Source: Chitinophagaceae bacterium
GTDB taxonomy: Bacteria > Bacteroidota > Bacteroidia > Chitinophagales > Chitinophagaceae
Direction of reading: 5' to 3'
Assembly (NCBI GenBank): GCA_004028795.1
Contig: SAIW01000006.1
Location: 1 to 64,000 of the forward strand
Length of the DNA stretch: 64,000 bases
The notes under the pieces are model-generated. The model was not told where the DNA came from. It made no database searches and was given only the letters and a program-made list of their open reading frames with translations. This document shows positions 17,553 to 26,722 of the stretch, in pieces (positions within the stretch are counted from its first letter, which is position 1; each line of letters begins with the position of its first letter). Made by a program: the position numbers and the translations under genes.

Positions 17553-19043
17553 ATGAAGCGTTTCATTTTATTTATCTCTTTACTTTTTAGCTTGTCACTT
17601 TTTGCTCAGCAAAAAACTCTTGAAGAATATATAGCTGCTGCACCTTTTAAAATGCAGCCTGTTATCATCCCTTCTTTCAATAATAAAACTTTCAATATTA
17701 CTGCTTATGGTGCTGTTGCAGATGGTAAAACCCTTTGTACACAAGCATTTGCACTTGCTGTAGATGCCTGTACTAAAGCAGGTGGGGGAACAGTAATTGT
17801 ACCGGCAGGTATATGGTTAACAGGGCCGATTGAATTAAAAAGTAATGTTCATTTATCGGTTGAAAAAAATGCTTTAATTCAATTTACAAAAGACAGGACA
17901 CAGTACCCCATTATCAAAGCAGGTAATTCAAGTACAAACTACACTCCTGCCTCTCCAATTTATGCTTATGATGCAAAAAATATTGCCATAATCGGAGAAG
18001 GTATCATTGATGGAGCCGGTGATAGCTGGCGGCCCGTTAAGAAAGAAAAAACAACCCCGCAGCAATGGAATGATTTAATAAGATCAGGTGGTGTGGTAAG
18101 TAATGACGGTAAAATATGGTGGCCAAGTATAGAAGCGATGAATGGCGAAGCATATATAAAGAATAATAAACCTAAAACACCTGAGGACTATTTACCTGCC
18201 AGAGATTTTTTAAGACCTTATATGGTTTATTTTGTTCACTGCGAAAACATTCTCTTAGAAAATATCACTTTAAGAAATTCTCCAAAATTTGTTGTCTATC
18301 CTAATCATTGTACCAACCTTACTATGAATAAAGTAACTGTGTTTAATGAATGGTGGGCACAAAACGGCGATGGCATAGATATCAGTGCATGTAAAAACGT
18401 AGCAATATATAAATGCAATGTAAATGCAGGAGACGATGGAATTTGCATGAAAAGTAGTGGTGGAAAGGATTACAACAAATCTGAGCTTGAAAATATTGTT
18501 ATTGCAGGTTGTACTGTGTTAAGAGCACATGGTGGTTTTGTAATTGGCAGTAATACCGATGGCGGTATGAATAATATTTATGTAAGCGACTGCAATTTTA
18601 TAGGAACAGATATTGGCATTCGTGTAAAAAGTAATGCAGGCAGAGGGGGCTTGGTACATAATATTTATGTTGAAAATATAACTATGAAAAATATTAAGAA
18701 TGAAGCGATTTTATTCAGCAGTTATTATGAAGATGTACCTGCAGGCAAAGAAGCCAAAGATGTTGTTACAACAGCAAGAGACAAAGTACCTGAGTTTACC
18801 GGTTTTTATTTAAAAAATATTCAATGTGATGGTGCTAAGCAAGCAGTAAGTATCATCGGATTACCTGAAATGCAGGTGCATGATATAAACTTAGAAAATA
18901 TAACTATTCAATCTAACAAAGGCTTTAATGCTACGGAAGCAAAAAATATTATTATGAAAAATGTTAGCATTAACAGCAGCAATCCTGTTTTTGCAGCTAA
19001 TAAAAGCAGTAATATTTCTTTAAACGGAAAAGTAATTTTTTAA
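17553..19043 (+). CDS. Secreted GH28 polygalacturonase-type pectinase
   Basis: The 496-residue right-handed beta-helix enzyme hydrolyses alpha-1,4-galacturonan or a related pectic chain by inversion. A signal peptide covers about 1-20. Catalytic motifs appear in order: NGDGIDI, GDDGICMKS, the HGG of RAHGGFVIGS, and GIRVKS, giving the three acidic residues, the His and the Arg-Lys pair of the family. The ATG at 17553 is chosen over 17517 because it begins the signal peptide. The stop overlaps the convergent gene by 4 bp. Confidence 0.9.
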   Translation: MKRFILFISLLFSLSLFAQQKTLEEYIAAAPFKMQPVIIPSFNNKTFNITAYGAVADGKTLCTQAFALAVDACTKAGGGTVIVPAGIWLTGPIELKSNVHLSVEKNALIQFTKDRTQYPIIKAGNSSTNYTPASPIYAYDAKNIAIIGEGIIDGAGDSWRPVKKEKTTPQQWNDLIRSGGVVSNDGKIWWPSIEAMNGEAYIKNNKPKTPEDYLPARDFLRPYMVYFVHCENILLENITLRNSPKFVVYPNHCTNLTMNKVTVFNEWWAQNGDGIDISACKNVAIYKCNVNAGDDGICMKSSGGKDYNKSELENIVIAGCTVLRAHGGFVIGSNTDGGMNNIYVSDCNFIGTDIGIRVKSNAGRGGLVHNIYVENITMKNIKNEAILFSSYYEDVPAGKEAKDVVTTARDKVPEFTGFYLKNIQCDGAKQAVSIIGLPEMQVHDINLENITIQSNKGFNATEAKNIIMKNVSINSSNPVFAANKSSNISLNGKVIF

Positions 19044-19531
19044 AAACTGATTAGTGTAACTATTTGCTCTAAGTACAGCTTATCTGTTTCATCAAATTCA
19101 TTTAAAGCACTGCTGTCAACATCTAACACGGCAACCACTTCATTATTTTTTATTACCGGAACAACTATTTCACTTTTAGATAAACTGCTGCAGGCAATAT
19201 GACCGGGAAATTGCTCCACATCAGGTACAATTAATGTTTCAGCTTTAGCCCAACTTGTTCCGCAAACACCTTTCCCTTTTCTGATACGTGTACAAGCAAC
19301 TGGACCTTGAAAGGGACCTAATACTAATTCATCTTGTGTATTATCTAAAGATTTTTTTACTAAATAAAAGCCAATCCAGAACCAATTAAATTGTTCTTTT
19401 AAAGCACCGCAAACATTAGCCAGATTAGCAATTAAGTCTGTTTCTCCTTCTAACAAACCTTTTATCTGCGGAATTAAATTTCGATATTGTTCTTCTTTTG
19501 TTCCTTTAAAAATGTGTAAGTCTTCTGCCAT
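19040..19531 (-). CDS. Free methionine-(R)-sulfoxide reductase (GAF domain)
   Basis: The 163-residue GAF protein reduces free Met-(R)-sulfoxide using thioredoxin. The three redox cysteines of the fRMsr family are present: C80 (GPVACTRI), C90 (KGVCGTSW) and C114 (HIACSSLSKSE). The ATG seven codons inside the open frame gives the usual N-terminus (MAEDLHIF). The role is oxidative-stress repair in the cytosol. Confidence 0.9.
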   Translation of the reverse strand: MAEDLHIFKGTKEEQYRNLIPQIKGLLEGETDLIANLANVCGALKEQFNWFWIGFYLVKKSLDNTQDELVLGPFQGPVACTRIRKGKGVCGTSWAKAETLIVPDVEQFPGHIACSSLSKSEIVVPVIKNNEVVAVLDVDSSALNEFDETDKLYLEQIVTLISF

Positions 19532-19580
19532 AATGCGAAGATAGAGATTCAATAAAAAAGAAAACCTTGACGACTACGCC

Positions 19581-19630
19581 TTTGTTGGTCGCCTGACCAA
19601 CAAATAAAAATGCCGGTCAGGCGACCGGCA
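19581..19630 (-). terminator. Twin-hairpin terminator of icd
   Basis: TTTGTTGGTC-GCCT-GACCAACAAA (19581-19604) and TGCCGGTC-AGGC-GACCGGCA (19611-19630) are two perfect hairpins. On the minus strand the second is followed by ATTTTTATTTG, giving the terminator of icd. The 12-base cores of the two hairpins are reverse complements of each other. Confidence 0.8.
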
Positions 19631-19669
19631 TCAGCAAAATTTCTCATTTCATTCGAAATGACAAGAAAC

Positions 19670-20902
19670 TTACTTAGCTAACTTAGCTTGTAAAGCTTTA
19701 TCTAATTCATCTAAAAACTCTTCAGTATATAAATAGTGTTCGCCGTGGTTTACTTTATTACCGTAAATACAAACAGCAAGGTCTTTAGTCATTTTACCGC
19801 TTTCAACTACTTCAATACAAACTTCTTCTAAAGCCTGGCAGAAATTAATTAGCTCCTGATTGCCATCTAACTTACCGCGGAATTCCAAACCTCTTGTCCA
19901 TGCAAATATGGATGCAATCGGATTGGTAGAAGTTGGTTTACCTTTTTGATGTTCACGATAGTGGCGGGTAACTGTTCCGTGTGCAGCTTCTGCTTCCATT
20001 ACTTTACCATCTGGTGTTACTAAAGTAGAAGTCATTAAACCTAAGCTACCGAAGCCTTGTGCAACGGTATCGCTTTGTACATCGCCGTCATAATTTTTAC
20101 AAGCCCAAACAAAGTTGCCGTTCCATTTCAAAGCACTGGCAACCATATCGTCAATTAAACGATGTTCATACACAATACCTGCTGCTTCGAACTGAGCTTT
20201 AAATTCATGCTCATAAATTTCCTGAAAAATATCTTTAAATCTTCCGTCGTATTTTTTAAGAATAGTATTTTTTGTAGATAGGTATAAAGGCCATTTCTTT
20301 TGCAATGCAGTGTTAAAGCAGCTTCTTGCAAAACCTTTGATGCTTTCATCTGTATTGTACATAGCTAAAGCAACGCCATCACCTTTAAAATTAAACACTT
20401 CATGTTCAATTACTTTTCCATCTTCACCTTCAAATTTGATGGTTAGTTTGCCTTTGCCTTTGGTAACAAAATCTGTTGCACGGTATTGATCGCCAAATGC
20501 ATGACGACCAATACAGATTGGAGCAGTCCAATTAGGTACCAAACGTGGTACATTTTTACAAACAATCGGTTCACGAAAAACAGTACCATCTAAAATGTTG
20601 CGGATAGTGCCGTTAGGACTCTTCCACATTTGTTTCAACTTAAATTCTTCTACCCTTTGTTCATCGGGTGTAATAGTAGCACATTTAATTCCAACACCAT
20701 ATTGTTTAATCGCATTGGCTGCATCAATAGTAACCTGGTCGTTGGTTGCATCTCTGTATTCCATTCCCAAGTCATAATATTTTATATCAACATCTAAATA
20801 AGGAAGAATCAATTTGTCTTTAATAAACTTCCAGATAATGCGGGTCATTTCATCTCCGTCTAACTCAACAACGGGATTGGCTACTTTAATTTTTGCTGCC
20901 AT
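19670..20902 (-). CDS. icd: NADP-dependent isocitrate dehydrogenase, eukaryotic type
   Basis: The 410-residue enzyme oxidatively decarboxylates isocitrate to 2-oxoglutarate in the TCA cycle. It belongs to the homodimeric eukaryote-like subfamily: [12 protein letters not shown] at the N-terminus, [20 protein letters not shown] in the substrate site, and [12 protein letters not shown] for the NADP site. Length is typical. A -7 like TACATTTG is present upstream. Confidence 0.95.
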   Translation of the reverse strand: MAAKIKVANPVVELDGDEMTRIIWKFIKDKLILPYLDVDIKYYDLGMEYRDATNDQVTIDAANAIKQYGVGIKCATITPDEQRVEEFKLKQMWKSPNGTIRNILDGTVFREPIVCKNVPRLVPNWTAPICIGRHAFGDQYRATDFVTKGKGKLTIKFEGEDGKVIEHEVFNFKGDGVALAMYNTDESIKGFARSCFNTALQKKWPLYLSTKNTILKKYDGRFKDIFQEIYEHEFKAQFEAAGIVYEHRLIDDMVASALKWNGNFVWACKNYDGDVQSDTVAQGFGSLGLMTSTLVTPDGKVMEAEAAHGTVTRHYREHQKGKPTSTNPIASIFAWTRGLEFRGKLDGNQELINFCQALEEVCIEVVESGKMTKDLAVCIYGNKVNHGEHYLYTEEFLDELDKALQAKLAK

Positions 20903-20932
20903 ATTTTAATTTTAAGTGGTAAAAATGGATAG

Positions 20933-20940
20933 CAAATGTA
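20933..20940 (-). promoter_or_regulatory. Candidate -7 element for icd
   Basis: TACATTTG on the minus strand fits TANNTTTG and gives a leader of about 25 bases. A -33 TTG at normal spacing is not evident. Confidence 0.35.
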
Positions 20941-21088
20941 AGGGTTTAAACAATTTATAAAGATTAGTGAACATATTGCTTAAATAATAAGAATCGATAG
21001 GTTTTACGGGAAATTTCCCATTTACAATTTCAAATAAAATAATGCATCTTGTGGCAATTAATCTTTTTGTTAACCTAAACTTTATTGT

Positions 21089-21604
21089 ATGAGTAAAGCT
21101 TCTAAAAAAGTAGCTGCTGCAAAAGTGCCTTCAACATTAAAAGCAGTTGCAGACAGTATTGTACATGCTCACCGCACAGATTTTACCACTTTCGGCTTTG
21201 ATTTACATGGCGGATTGGGCATTTGGTTTTATAAAGAACAGATGAAAAATTTCTTTGGGGCCGCAGCAGACAGTGTTGGCCTTTTTGAAGAAACTATTCA
21301 GAAAATTAAAGACCAAAAGCCAACTGCTCCACCAAAATCTGCCATTTGGGTAGTTGGATTTTACTGGGCAATAAAACCGGGTGCAGATGGAAAAAAGAAG
21401 ATGAATTTTTATATTGTACCTACCATTTATGATGCTGCTAAAAATGAGGTATATGATTATTTTGATGAGAAATATTATAAATACTATCATGGCAAAACCA
21501 AAAAATTTGTAACGCATATGCTGAAACTGGAAGCAGCACCTGATGCCGGAAGCAGTAGTAGTGGAGATGGATTTGTATTTAATGACGGTAATACTATCCC
21601 TTAA
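21089..21604 (+). CDS. Conserved-looking cytosolic protein, function unknown
   Basis: The 171-residue protein has a Lys/Ala-rich N-terminus, no signal peptide and no membrane segment, and ends in a Ser/Gly-rich linker (GSSSSGDGF). I recognise no domain. It is followed 8 bp later by the membrane-protein gene of the two-component operon, so it may belong to that transcript. Confidence 0.65.
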   Translation: MSKASKKVAAAKVPSTLKAVADSIVHAHRTDFTTFGFDLHGGLGIWFYKEQMKNFFGAAADSVGLFEETIQKIKDQKPTAPPKSAIWVVGFYWAIKPGADGKKKMNFYIVPTIYDAAKNEVYDYFDEKYYKYYHGKTKKFVTHMLKLEAAPDAGSSSSGDGFVFNDGNTIP

Positions 21605-21612
21605 TATATTTT

Positions 21613-22275
21613 ATGCTTTTAACTTATTTACCTACTTCAATCATAGAAATTATTGCTTTTATTATTTCACTAATCAGTCTTTCTGATAAAAGAGTGGGAT
21701 GGTATAAAAATTTTATATGGTATTTAGCAATAGTTGTGATTATTGAAAATTTTGCATTGGCAATTGTGTTTTATTGGCATCAACCTAATAACTATTGGAT
21801 ATTCAATATTTTTCAGCCAATTCAGATAGGTTTTATAAGTTGGCTAATGTATAAAATAACAAAACCTTTTTTTAACAGCAAGTGGTTAATTGTATCACTT
21901 GCTGTTATTAGCCTTATTATATTTATTGCAGAAAATTATAACACCGGATTTCGCAATTATGCTAAAATTACCAAAACCTATTTTGCCATTTTTGCTGTTG
22001 TTGAGGCTTTATTGTTTTACTATTATTTTCTAAAACAGGAAAGCAATATTTCTATAACCCGTTATCCGCCATTCTGGATAATTACCGGTATCTTTTTTTT
22101 CTATTTTGTTTCAATAACCAGTAATTTGTTCTACGATACTTTATCTGCAATAAACAAAACAAAAACAAAACCAATCAGGTATACAATATTCTTAATACTG
22201 AATATTATATTGTATGGTTGTTGGTCTTACGCTTTTATATGGAAGAAAAAGACAGCTACATCGTTTACACAGTAA
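21613..22275 (+). CDS. Polytopic membrane protein, function unknown
   Basis: The 220-residue protein is mostly hydrophobic, with about seven predicted helices and an aromatic-rich core. It overlaps the following kinase gene by 37 bp, which implies translational coupling. It may serve as a sensory or accessory membrane subunit for that kinase; this is inference from context. Confidence 0.7.
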   Translation: MLLTYLPTSIIEIIAFIISLISLSDKRVGWYKNFIWYLAIVVIIENFALAIVFYWHQPNNYWIFNIFQPIQIGFISWLMYKITKPFFNSKWLIVSLAVISLIIFIAENYNTGFRNYAKITKTYFAIFAVVEALLFYYYFLKQESNISITRYPPFWIITGIFFFYFVSITSNLFYDTLSAINKTKTKPIRYTIFLILNIILYGCWSYAFIWKKKTATSFTQ

Positions 22276-23048
22276 TAGTTGCAAGCTGTATATTTTTTAT
22301 TGTGGCTTTATTTATTTTTTTCTACATAAGGTTATTTATTGAAAGAAAAAAAAGATTTGCAGAAGAAAAAATAAATATGCAGCAGGCTTTCTCTCAAATG
22401 CTGTTACAATCTCAAATTGAAACACAGGAAGAAACCATTGCTCAATTAGGCAAAGAACTGCATGACAATGTGGGGCAATTATTAAGCAGCACTAAAATGC
22501 TATTAGGCATAACTGAAAGAGCCATTGATAATCCACCTGAAACTTTATTAACTGCCGAAGAAACTATATCAAAAGCCATTAATGAATTGCGTAACCTTTC
22601 AAAATCATTAAGTAAAGAATGGTTGCAACAATTTGATTTAATAGAAAATTTACAGGCAGAAATTATCCGTTTAAATTCTTCAAAAATTATCAATATCCAT
22701 TTCAGCCATCCCGAAAAGTTAGTAATTGACAAAGACAGGCAGATGATTCTATTCCGCATACTGCAGGAAAGTATTCAAAACACATTAAAACATGCCGATG
22801 CAAAAAATATTTTTATAGATTTCTTATTTACAAAAAATTCATTGCAAATAGTTTTTAAAGATGATGGGAAAGGCTTTGATACAGCTGCTAAAGCTAACGG
22901 TATCGGCATAATGAATATAAAACACAGAATTAAACTGCTTAACGGTTCAATAGAATGGTTATCTTCATCCACCAATGGCACAATAATTAATATTGGCCTA
23001 CCCCTCAATAAACCGAGCAATGAAGAAGGCAACCATAGGATTAGTTGA
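22239..23048 (+). CDS. Membrane-anchored sensor histidine kinase (HisKA_3)
   Basis: The 269-residue kinase has one N-terminal membrane helix (about 9-32), a short coiled-coil, the HisKA_3 motif LGKELHDNVGQLL with the phospho-His, and an HATPase domain (FRILQESIQNTLKHA, DDGKGFD, GIGIMNIKHR). There is no extracellular sensor, so input probably comes from the membrane or from the upstream protein. The ATG at 22239 is preferred over 22218 because it starts directly before the charged N-tail and helix. It overlaps the regulator gene by 29 bp. Confidence 0.88.
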   Translation: MEEKDSYIVYTVIVASCIFFIVALFIFFYIRLFIERKKRFAEEKINMQQAFSQMLLQSQIETQEETIAQLGKELHDNVGQLLSSTKMLLGITERAIDNPPETLLTAEETISKAINELRNLSKSLSKEWLQQFDLIENLQAEIIRLNSSKIINIHFSHPEKLVIDKDRQMILFRILQESIQNTLKHADAKNIFIDFLFTKNSLQIVFKDDGKGFDTAAKANGIGIMNIKHRIKLLNGSIEWLSSSTNGTIINIGLPLNKPSNEEGNHRIS

Positions 23049-23661
23049 TGACCATCAGCTTTTTTTAAAATCTTTAGTGCTGATGTTGGAAAGCTTTAAG
23101 AATTATGAAGTAGTTATTGAAGCTTTAAACGGAAAAGACTTACAGGAAAAATTAACTGCAAAAACTATTGTTCCTGATATTATGTTGATTGATGTTTCAA
23201 TGCCTGTAATGAATGGTATTGAAACTGCACAATGGCTTTCAACCAATTATCCTGCAATGAAGTTGGTAGCTCTTAGTATGAATAATGATGAATATGCTGT
23301 AATAGCTATGCTGAAAGCAGGGTGCTGTGCTTACCTGTTGAAAGATGCACACCCGAATGAATTAGAAAACGCTTTAAAAGAAATTATTGAGAAAGGCTTT
23401 TATAACAGTGATGCCAGTAATATTAATTTCAGAAAACTATTAGCAAATCAGGTTAATGAGAAGCCTTTATTAAATGAGAAAGAAAAAGAATTTTTAGGCC
23501 TTGCCTGAAGTGATTTAACATACAAACAAATTGCAGGGTTAATGAAGGTGAGTGAAAGAGCTGTTGATAACTACCGTGAAAATTTATTTGAGAAACTGAA
23601 TGTACAAAGCCGTGTAGGTATGGCTTTAGAAGCTATAAGAAAAGGGTTGGTTATTTTGTAA
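23020..23661 (+). pseudogene. LuxR-type response regulator interrupted by an in-frame TGA
   Basis: The first 162 codons encode a receiver (VDDHQLF, phospho-acceptor Asp in LIDVSMP, Lys in LLKDA) and the start of the HTH (LNEKEKEFLGLA), then TGA at 23506-23508. Translation in the same frame resumes with SDLTYKQIAGLM, RAVDNYRENLFEKL and ends at TAA 23659-23661, which completes a normal LuxR HTH. The gene is thus whole except for one codon, in the slot where relatives often carry Cys (TGC/TGT, one base away). TGA is a normal stop elsewhere here. It may be a fresh nonsense mutation, a sequencing error or a truncated but functional receiver. Confidence 0.85.
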
Positions 23662-23667
23662 TTTTTA

Positions 23668-25557
23668 TTAAACATTAACTATCAACACGGGAATATTTAA
23701 CTCATGTCTTACATCTTCAATGGTTTCACCAAATAAATAGTCTTTTAAACCTTTATGCCTGTGAGCTCCCATAATTAATAAATCCGCATCAGTATTTTTT
23801 ACTATCCGAACAATTTCTTTAATACGCTTATTATAACCTAATTCGTATTCAGTATTAAAACCCAACCCGTTTAATTGCTGTGCGTATAGCTCAAGCCTTT
23901 GTAAATCCTTTCTTGTTTCATCATCATCACTTTCCTTTCCTAAATAGCCTGCAGAAACACTTTCAACAATATGCAATAAAATATAAGCAGCTTCTTTTTT
24001 TCCTTGGGCAACTGCATAAGCAATCAATTTTTCATCATTCTCGCTAAAGTCTAAAGCAACGGCTATTTTATTAACTGCTTTAATTGATAAATTATTTAAA
24101 TGTGCAGGCTCATTATGCAATCTTGAATTACGCAAGCTGTTTCGTTTAGCAATAAGCGGTTGAAAAGTCATTACACTAAACAACCAAACAAACCCGATTG
24201 CCGCAACAGCAATAATTATTTTCCAGATTATATTTCCGTTTGATTGATATACTTCCATACATTGCTCTGCAACCATCTTCACATTTAAAAAAATTAATAC
24301 AATGGCTACTAACCATGCAGCAATTTTAGTTAAAGGCTTTATTGCAAAAACACCCATTGTTTTTTTATCGCTTACAAAATGAATTAGCGGAATAACTGCA
24401 AAACCTAATTGAATACTTAATATAACCTGGCTTAAAACCAACAATGCATCAATTTTATCATCACCTAAAATTAAAATAGTAAGTATTGCGGGAATGATAG
24501 CTAATAAACGGGTAAGCAATCTTCTTAACCAGGGATTAATTCTTAATTTTAAATAACCTTCCATTACAATTTGTCCGGCTAATGTTCCTGTAACAGTGCT
24601 GCTTTGTCCTGCTGCTATTAATGCTATGGCAAATAACAAAGGAGCTAATTTACTGCCCAATAACGGACTTAATAAAGTATGTGCATCTTCAATTTTAGCA
24701 ACATGTGTATTGCCGGATTTAAAGAAAACCGTAGCCGCTAAAACCAATATAGCTGCGTTTACAAAAAATGCTGCGTTTAATGCAATGGTACTATCTGCAA
24801 TATTGTATTTAATTGCTTTTTTTATGCTTGCTTCATCTCCTTTTATTTTTCTTGTTTGCACCAATGCACTGTGCAAATACAAATTATGTGGCATAACGGT
24901 AGCACCAATTATTCCAACAGCAATATATAATGCATCATCATGTAAAAAAGATGGAACAAAACCTGTAATAACTTCATACATGGGTGGCTTTGCTAAAAAA
25001 ATTTCAATTAAAAAACTTAATCCTATTATGGCAACTAATGCTATAATAAAAGCTTCTAATTTTCTTATACCGAAACGTTGCAGCCATAATAAAAGAAACG
25101 TGTCTAATACTGTTAAAGCAACACCCCAAATTAATGGTAAGCCTGTTAGTAAATGAATGCCCAAAGCCATTCCTAACACTTCTGCTAAATCGCAGGCGGC
25201 AATAGCAATTTCTGCTAATACATATAAACAAAAATTAATTAACGGAGGATACGCTTCTCGATTAGCTTGTGCTAAATCCTTTCTTCTTACGATACCCAAT
25301 CTTGCACTTAAGCCTTGCAGCAATAAAGCCATCAGGTTACTCATTAATAAAACCCAGATTAATTGATAGCCGAATTTGGCACCGCCTTGTAAATCTGTTG
25401 CCCAATTACCGGGATCCATATACCCTACACTTACTAAATAAGCCGGCCCCATATAGGCCAATATTCTTCTGAAGCCTTTTCGCTTGGCAGATGTATCAAC
25501 GGTTTCGTGTACATCGCTTAAAGATTGTTCTGTATGTTGTATAAATGATGATTGCAT
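23668..25557 (-). CDS. mntH: Nramp-family Mn2+/Fe2+ transporter with C-terminal UspA domain
   Basis: The 629-residue protein has an eleven-helix Nramp core with the metal-binding DPGN (48-51) in helix 1 and MPHNLYLHS in helix 6, so it is a proton-coupled divalent-metal importer. From about residue 488 a universal-stress-protein domain is fused (NKIAVALDFSENDEKL; MGAHRHKG). The fusion adds roughly 150 residues to the normal Nramp length and may sense nucleotide or stress state. It converges with the interrupted regulator 6 bp away. Confidence 0.9.
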   Translation of the reverse strand: MQSSFIQHTEQSLSDVHETVDTSAKRKGFRRILAYMGPAYLVSVGYMDPGNWATDLQGGAKFGYQLIWVLLMSNLMALLLQGLSARLGIVRRKDLAQANREAYPPLINFCLYVLAEIAIAACDLAEVLGMALGIHLLTGLPLIWGVALTVLDTFLLLWLQRFGIRKLEAFIIALVAIIGLSFLIEIFLAKPPMYEVITGFVPSFLHDDALYIAVGIIGATVMPHNLYLHSALVQTRKIKGDEASIKKAIKYNIADSTIALNAAFFVNAAILVLAATVFFKSGNTHVAKIEDAHTLLSPLLGSKLAPLLFAIALIAAGQSSTVTGTLAGQIVMEGYLKLRINPWLRRLLTRLLAIIPAILTILILGDDKIDALLVLSQVILSIQLGFAVIPLIHFVSDKKTMGVFAIKPLTKIAAWLVAIVLIFLNVKMVAEQCMEVYQSNGNIIWKIIIAVAAIGFVWLFSVMTFQPLIAKRNSLRNSRLHNEPAHLNNLSIKAVNKIAVALDFSENDEKLIAYAVAQGKKEAAYILLHIVESVSAGYLGKESDDDETRKDLQRLELYAQQLNGLGFNTEYELGYNKRIKEIVRIVKNTDADLLIMGAHRHKGLKDYLFGETIEDVRHELNIPVLIVNV

Positions 25558-25645
25558 GCTTAGTTACACAAATTTAATTATCTGTTAAACGCAAGCAGCA
25601 CCTTATCTGCAAAGAAGGCTTACTTTTATTGCCTAAATGCTGTTA

Positions 25646-26596
25646 ATGAAAAAACTGCTTTGTATTATACTGATGATTTCTTTAATCGGTTGCGGTAAAA
25701 AGAAAACTTCTTTACACGGCGATGAAATTATTACAGGTAAAGATTTTATTGAAGCATTTACTGTATTACAATTGCCTTTTACTATTGCAGATACCAATAT
25801 AGTTAAAGCTGCTGCAGATACTTCTACTATCAGCTTGCATGTGTTTAATCAATTTGTACCCGATACAACATTAAGTAAACTCATTCCTTCCATAAAAAAA
25901 TCTACTATTACACCTATTGGGAAAATAAATAAGCAAAAGGAAATTTATTTGCTTGCTAACTTCACTCATAATAAAAAAACAACATTATGTGTTTTTGTTT
26001 TTAATGAGAAAAATAAATTTCTTACTGCAAAACAATTACTAAGCAATAGTAATGATGATGAATACCTTCATTTACTTTCTGTAAATAAAGAACCCACTTT
26101 TTTAATCAGCCGTGAAAAAACTGATGAGAATAAACAATTGCGTTTCAGCCGTACAGGTTGGGTATATAATAATAGCAGCAATAATTTTATTGTGGTAATT
26201 AATGATGGAAATGAAGACCCTAAGAAAACACAAGTTATAGACCCGATTGATACTTTACCAAGAAAAAATAAGTTGAGTGGCAATTATGTAAAGGATAGTA
26301 AAAATTTTATTTCTGTAAGAGACGGAAGAGATGCCAACACTTATCACTTCTTTATTCATTTTGAAAAGAAAGACGGCAATTGCACAGGAGAATTAAAGGG
26401 AACATTGCGTTTAAAAGATGCAACACATGGTGTTTACACAGAAGGCGGCGACCCATGTTCTGTTGACTTTAGTTTTGAAGAAAATACCATTGTTGTAAAA
26501 GAAAAAGGAAGTTGCGGCAACAGGCGTGGTATGGATTGTTTGTTTGATGATACTTACATAAAAAAGAAAGAAACAAAACCAAAAAAGAAAAAATAA
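25646..26596 (+). CDS. Lipoprotein of unknown function
   Basis: The 316-residue protein has a lipoprotein signal (ISLIGC, then a KKK stretch) and a Lys-rich C-terminus (KKKETKPKKKK). The C-terminal part has paired cysteines (GNCTG, GDPCSV, GSCGNRRGMDC) suggesting disulfides in the periplasm. No family is recognised. The ATG at 25646 starts the lipoprotein signal; an upstream ATG at 25637 would add three residues. Confidence 0.72.
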   Translation: MKKLLCIILMISLIGCGKKKTSLHGDEIITGKDFIEAFTVLQLPFTIADTNIVKAAADTSTISLHVFNQFVPDTTLSKLIPSIKKSTITPIGKINKQKEIYLLANFTHNKKTTLCVFVFNEKNKFLTAKQLLSNSNDDEYLHLLSVNKEPTFLISREKTDENKQLRFSRTGWVYNNSSNNFIVVINDGNEDPKKTQVIDPIDTLPRKNKLSGNYVKDSKNFISVRDGRDANTYHFFIHFEKKDGNCTGELKGTLRLKDATHGVYTEGGDPCSVDFSFEENTIVVKEKGSCGNRRGMDCLFDDTYIKKKETKPKKKK

Positions 26597-26612
26597 TCTA
26601 CATTTACAACAT

Positions 26613-26647
26613 AAGGTTGCACAACAAAGGTTTGCAACCTTTTTTAT
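26613..26647 (+). terminator. Terminator
   Basis: AAGGTTGCA (26613-26621) pairs with TGCAACCTT (26633-26641), followed by a T run. It ends the lipoprotein gene. Confidence 0.85.
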
Positions 26648-26722
26648 TTAGGTGTGTATAAAGTACACTTTAATTAAAAGCCATTATATTGCAACCATCA
26701 TTTTATAACCAAACAACTCTTT

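Noticed and set aside
23506-23508. TGA read as selenocysteine in the response regulator
   Set aside because: TGA ends other genes here normally (for example the upstream kinase and the photolyase-related gene), no selenium genes or SECIS-like hairpin were noticed, and the position is not a redox site in this family.
24596-25156. Plus-strand ORF of 186 codons opposite mntH
   Set aside because: It is a shadow of the hydrophobic mntH coding sequence on the other strand.
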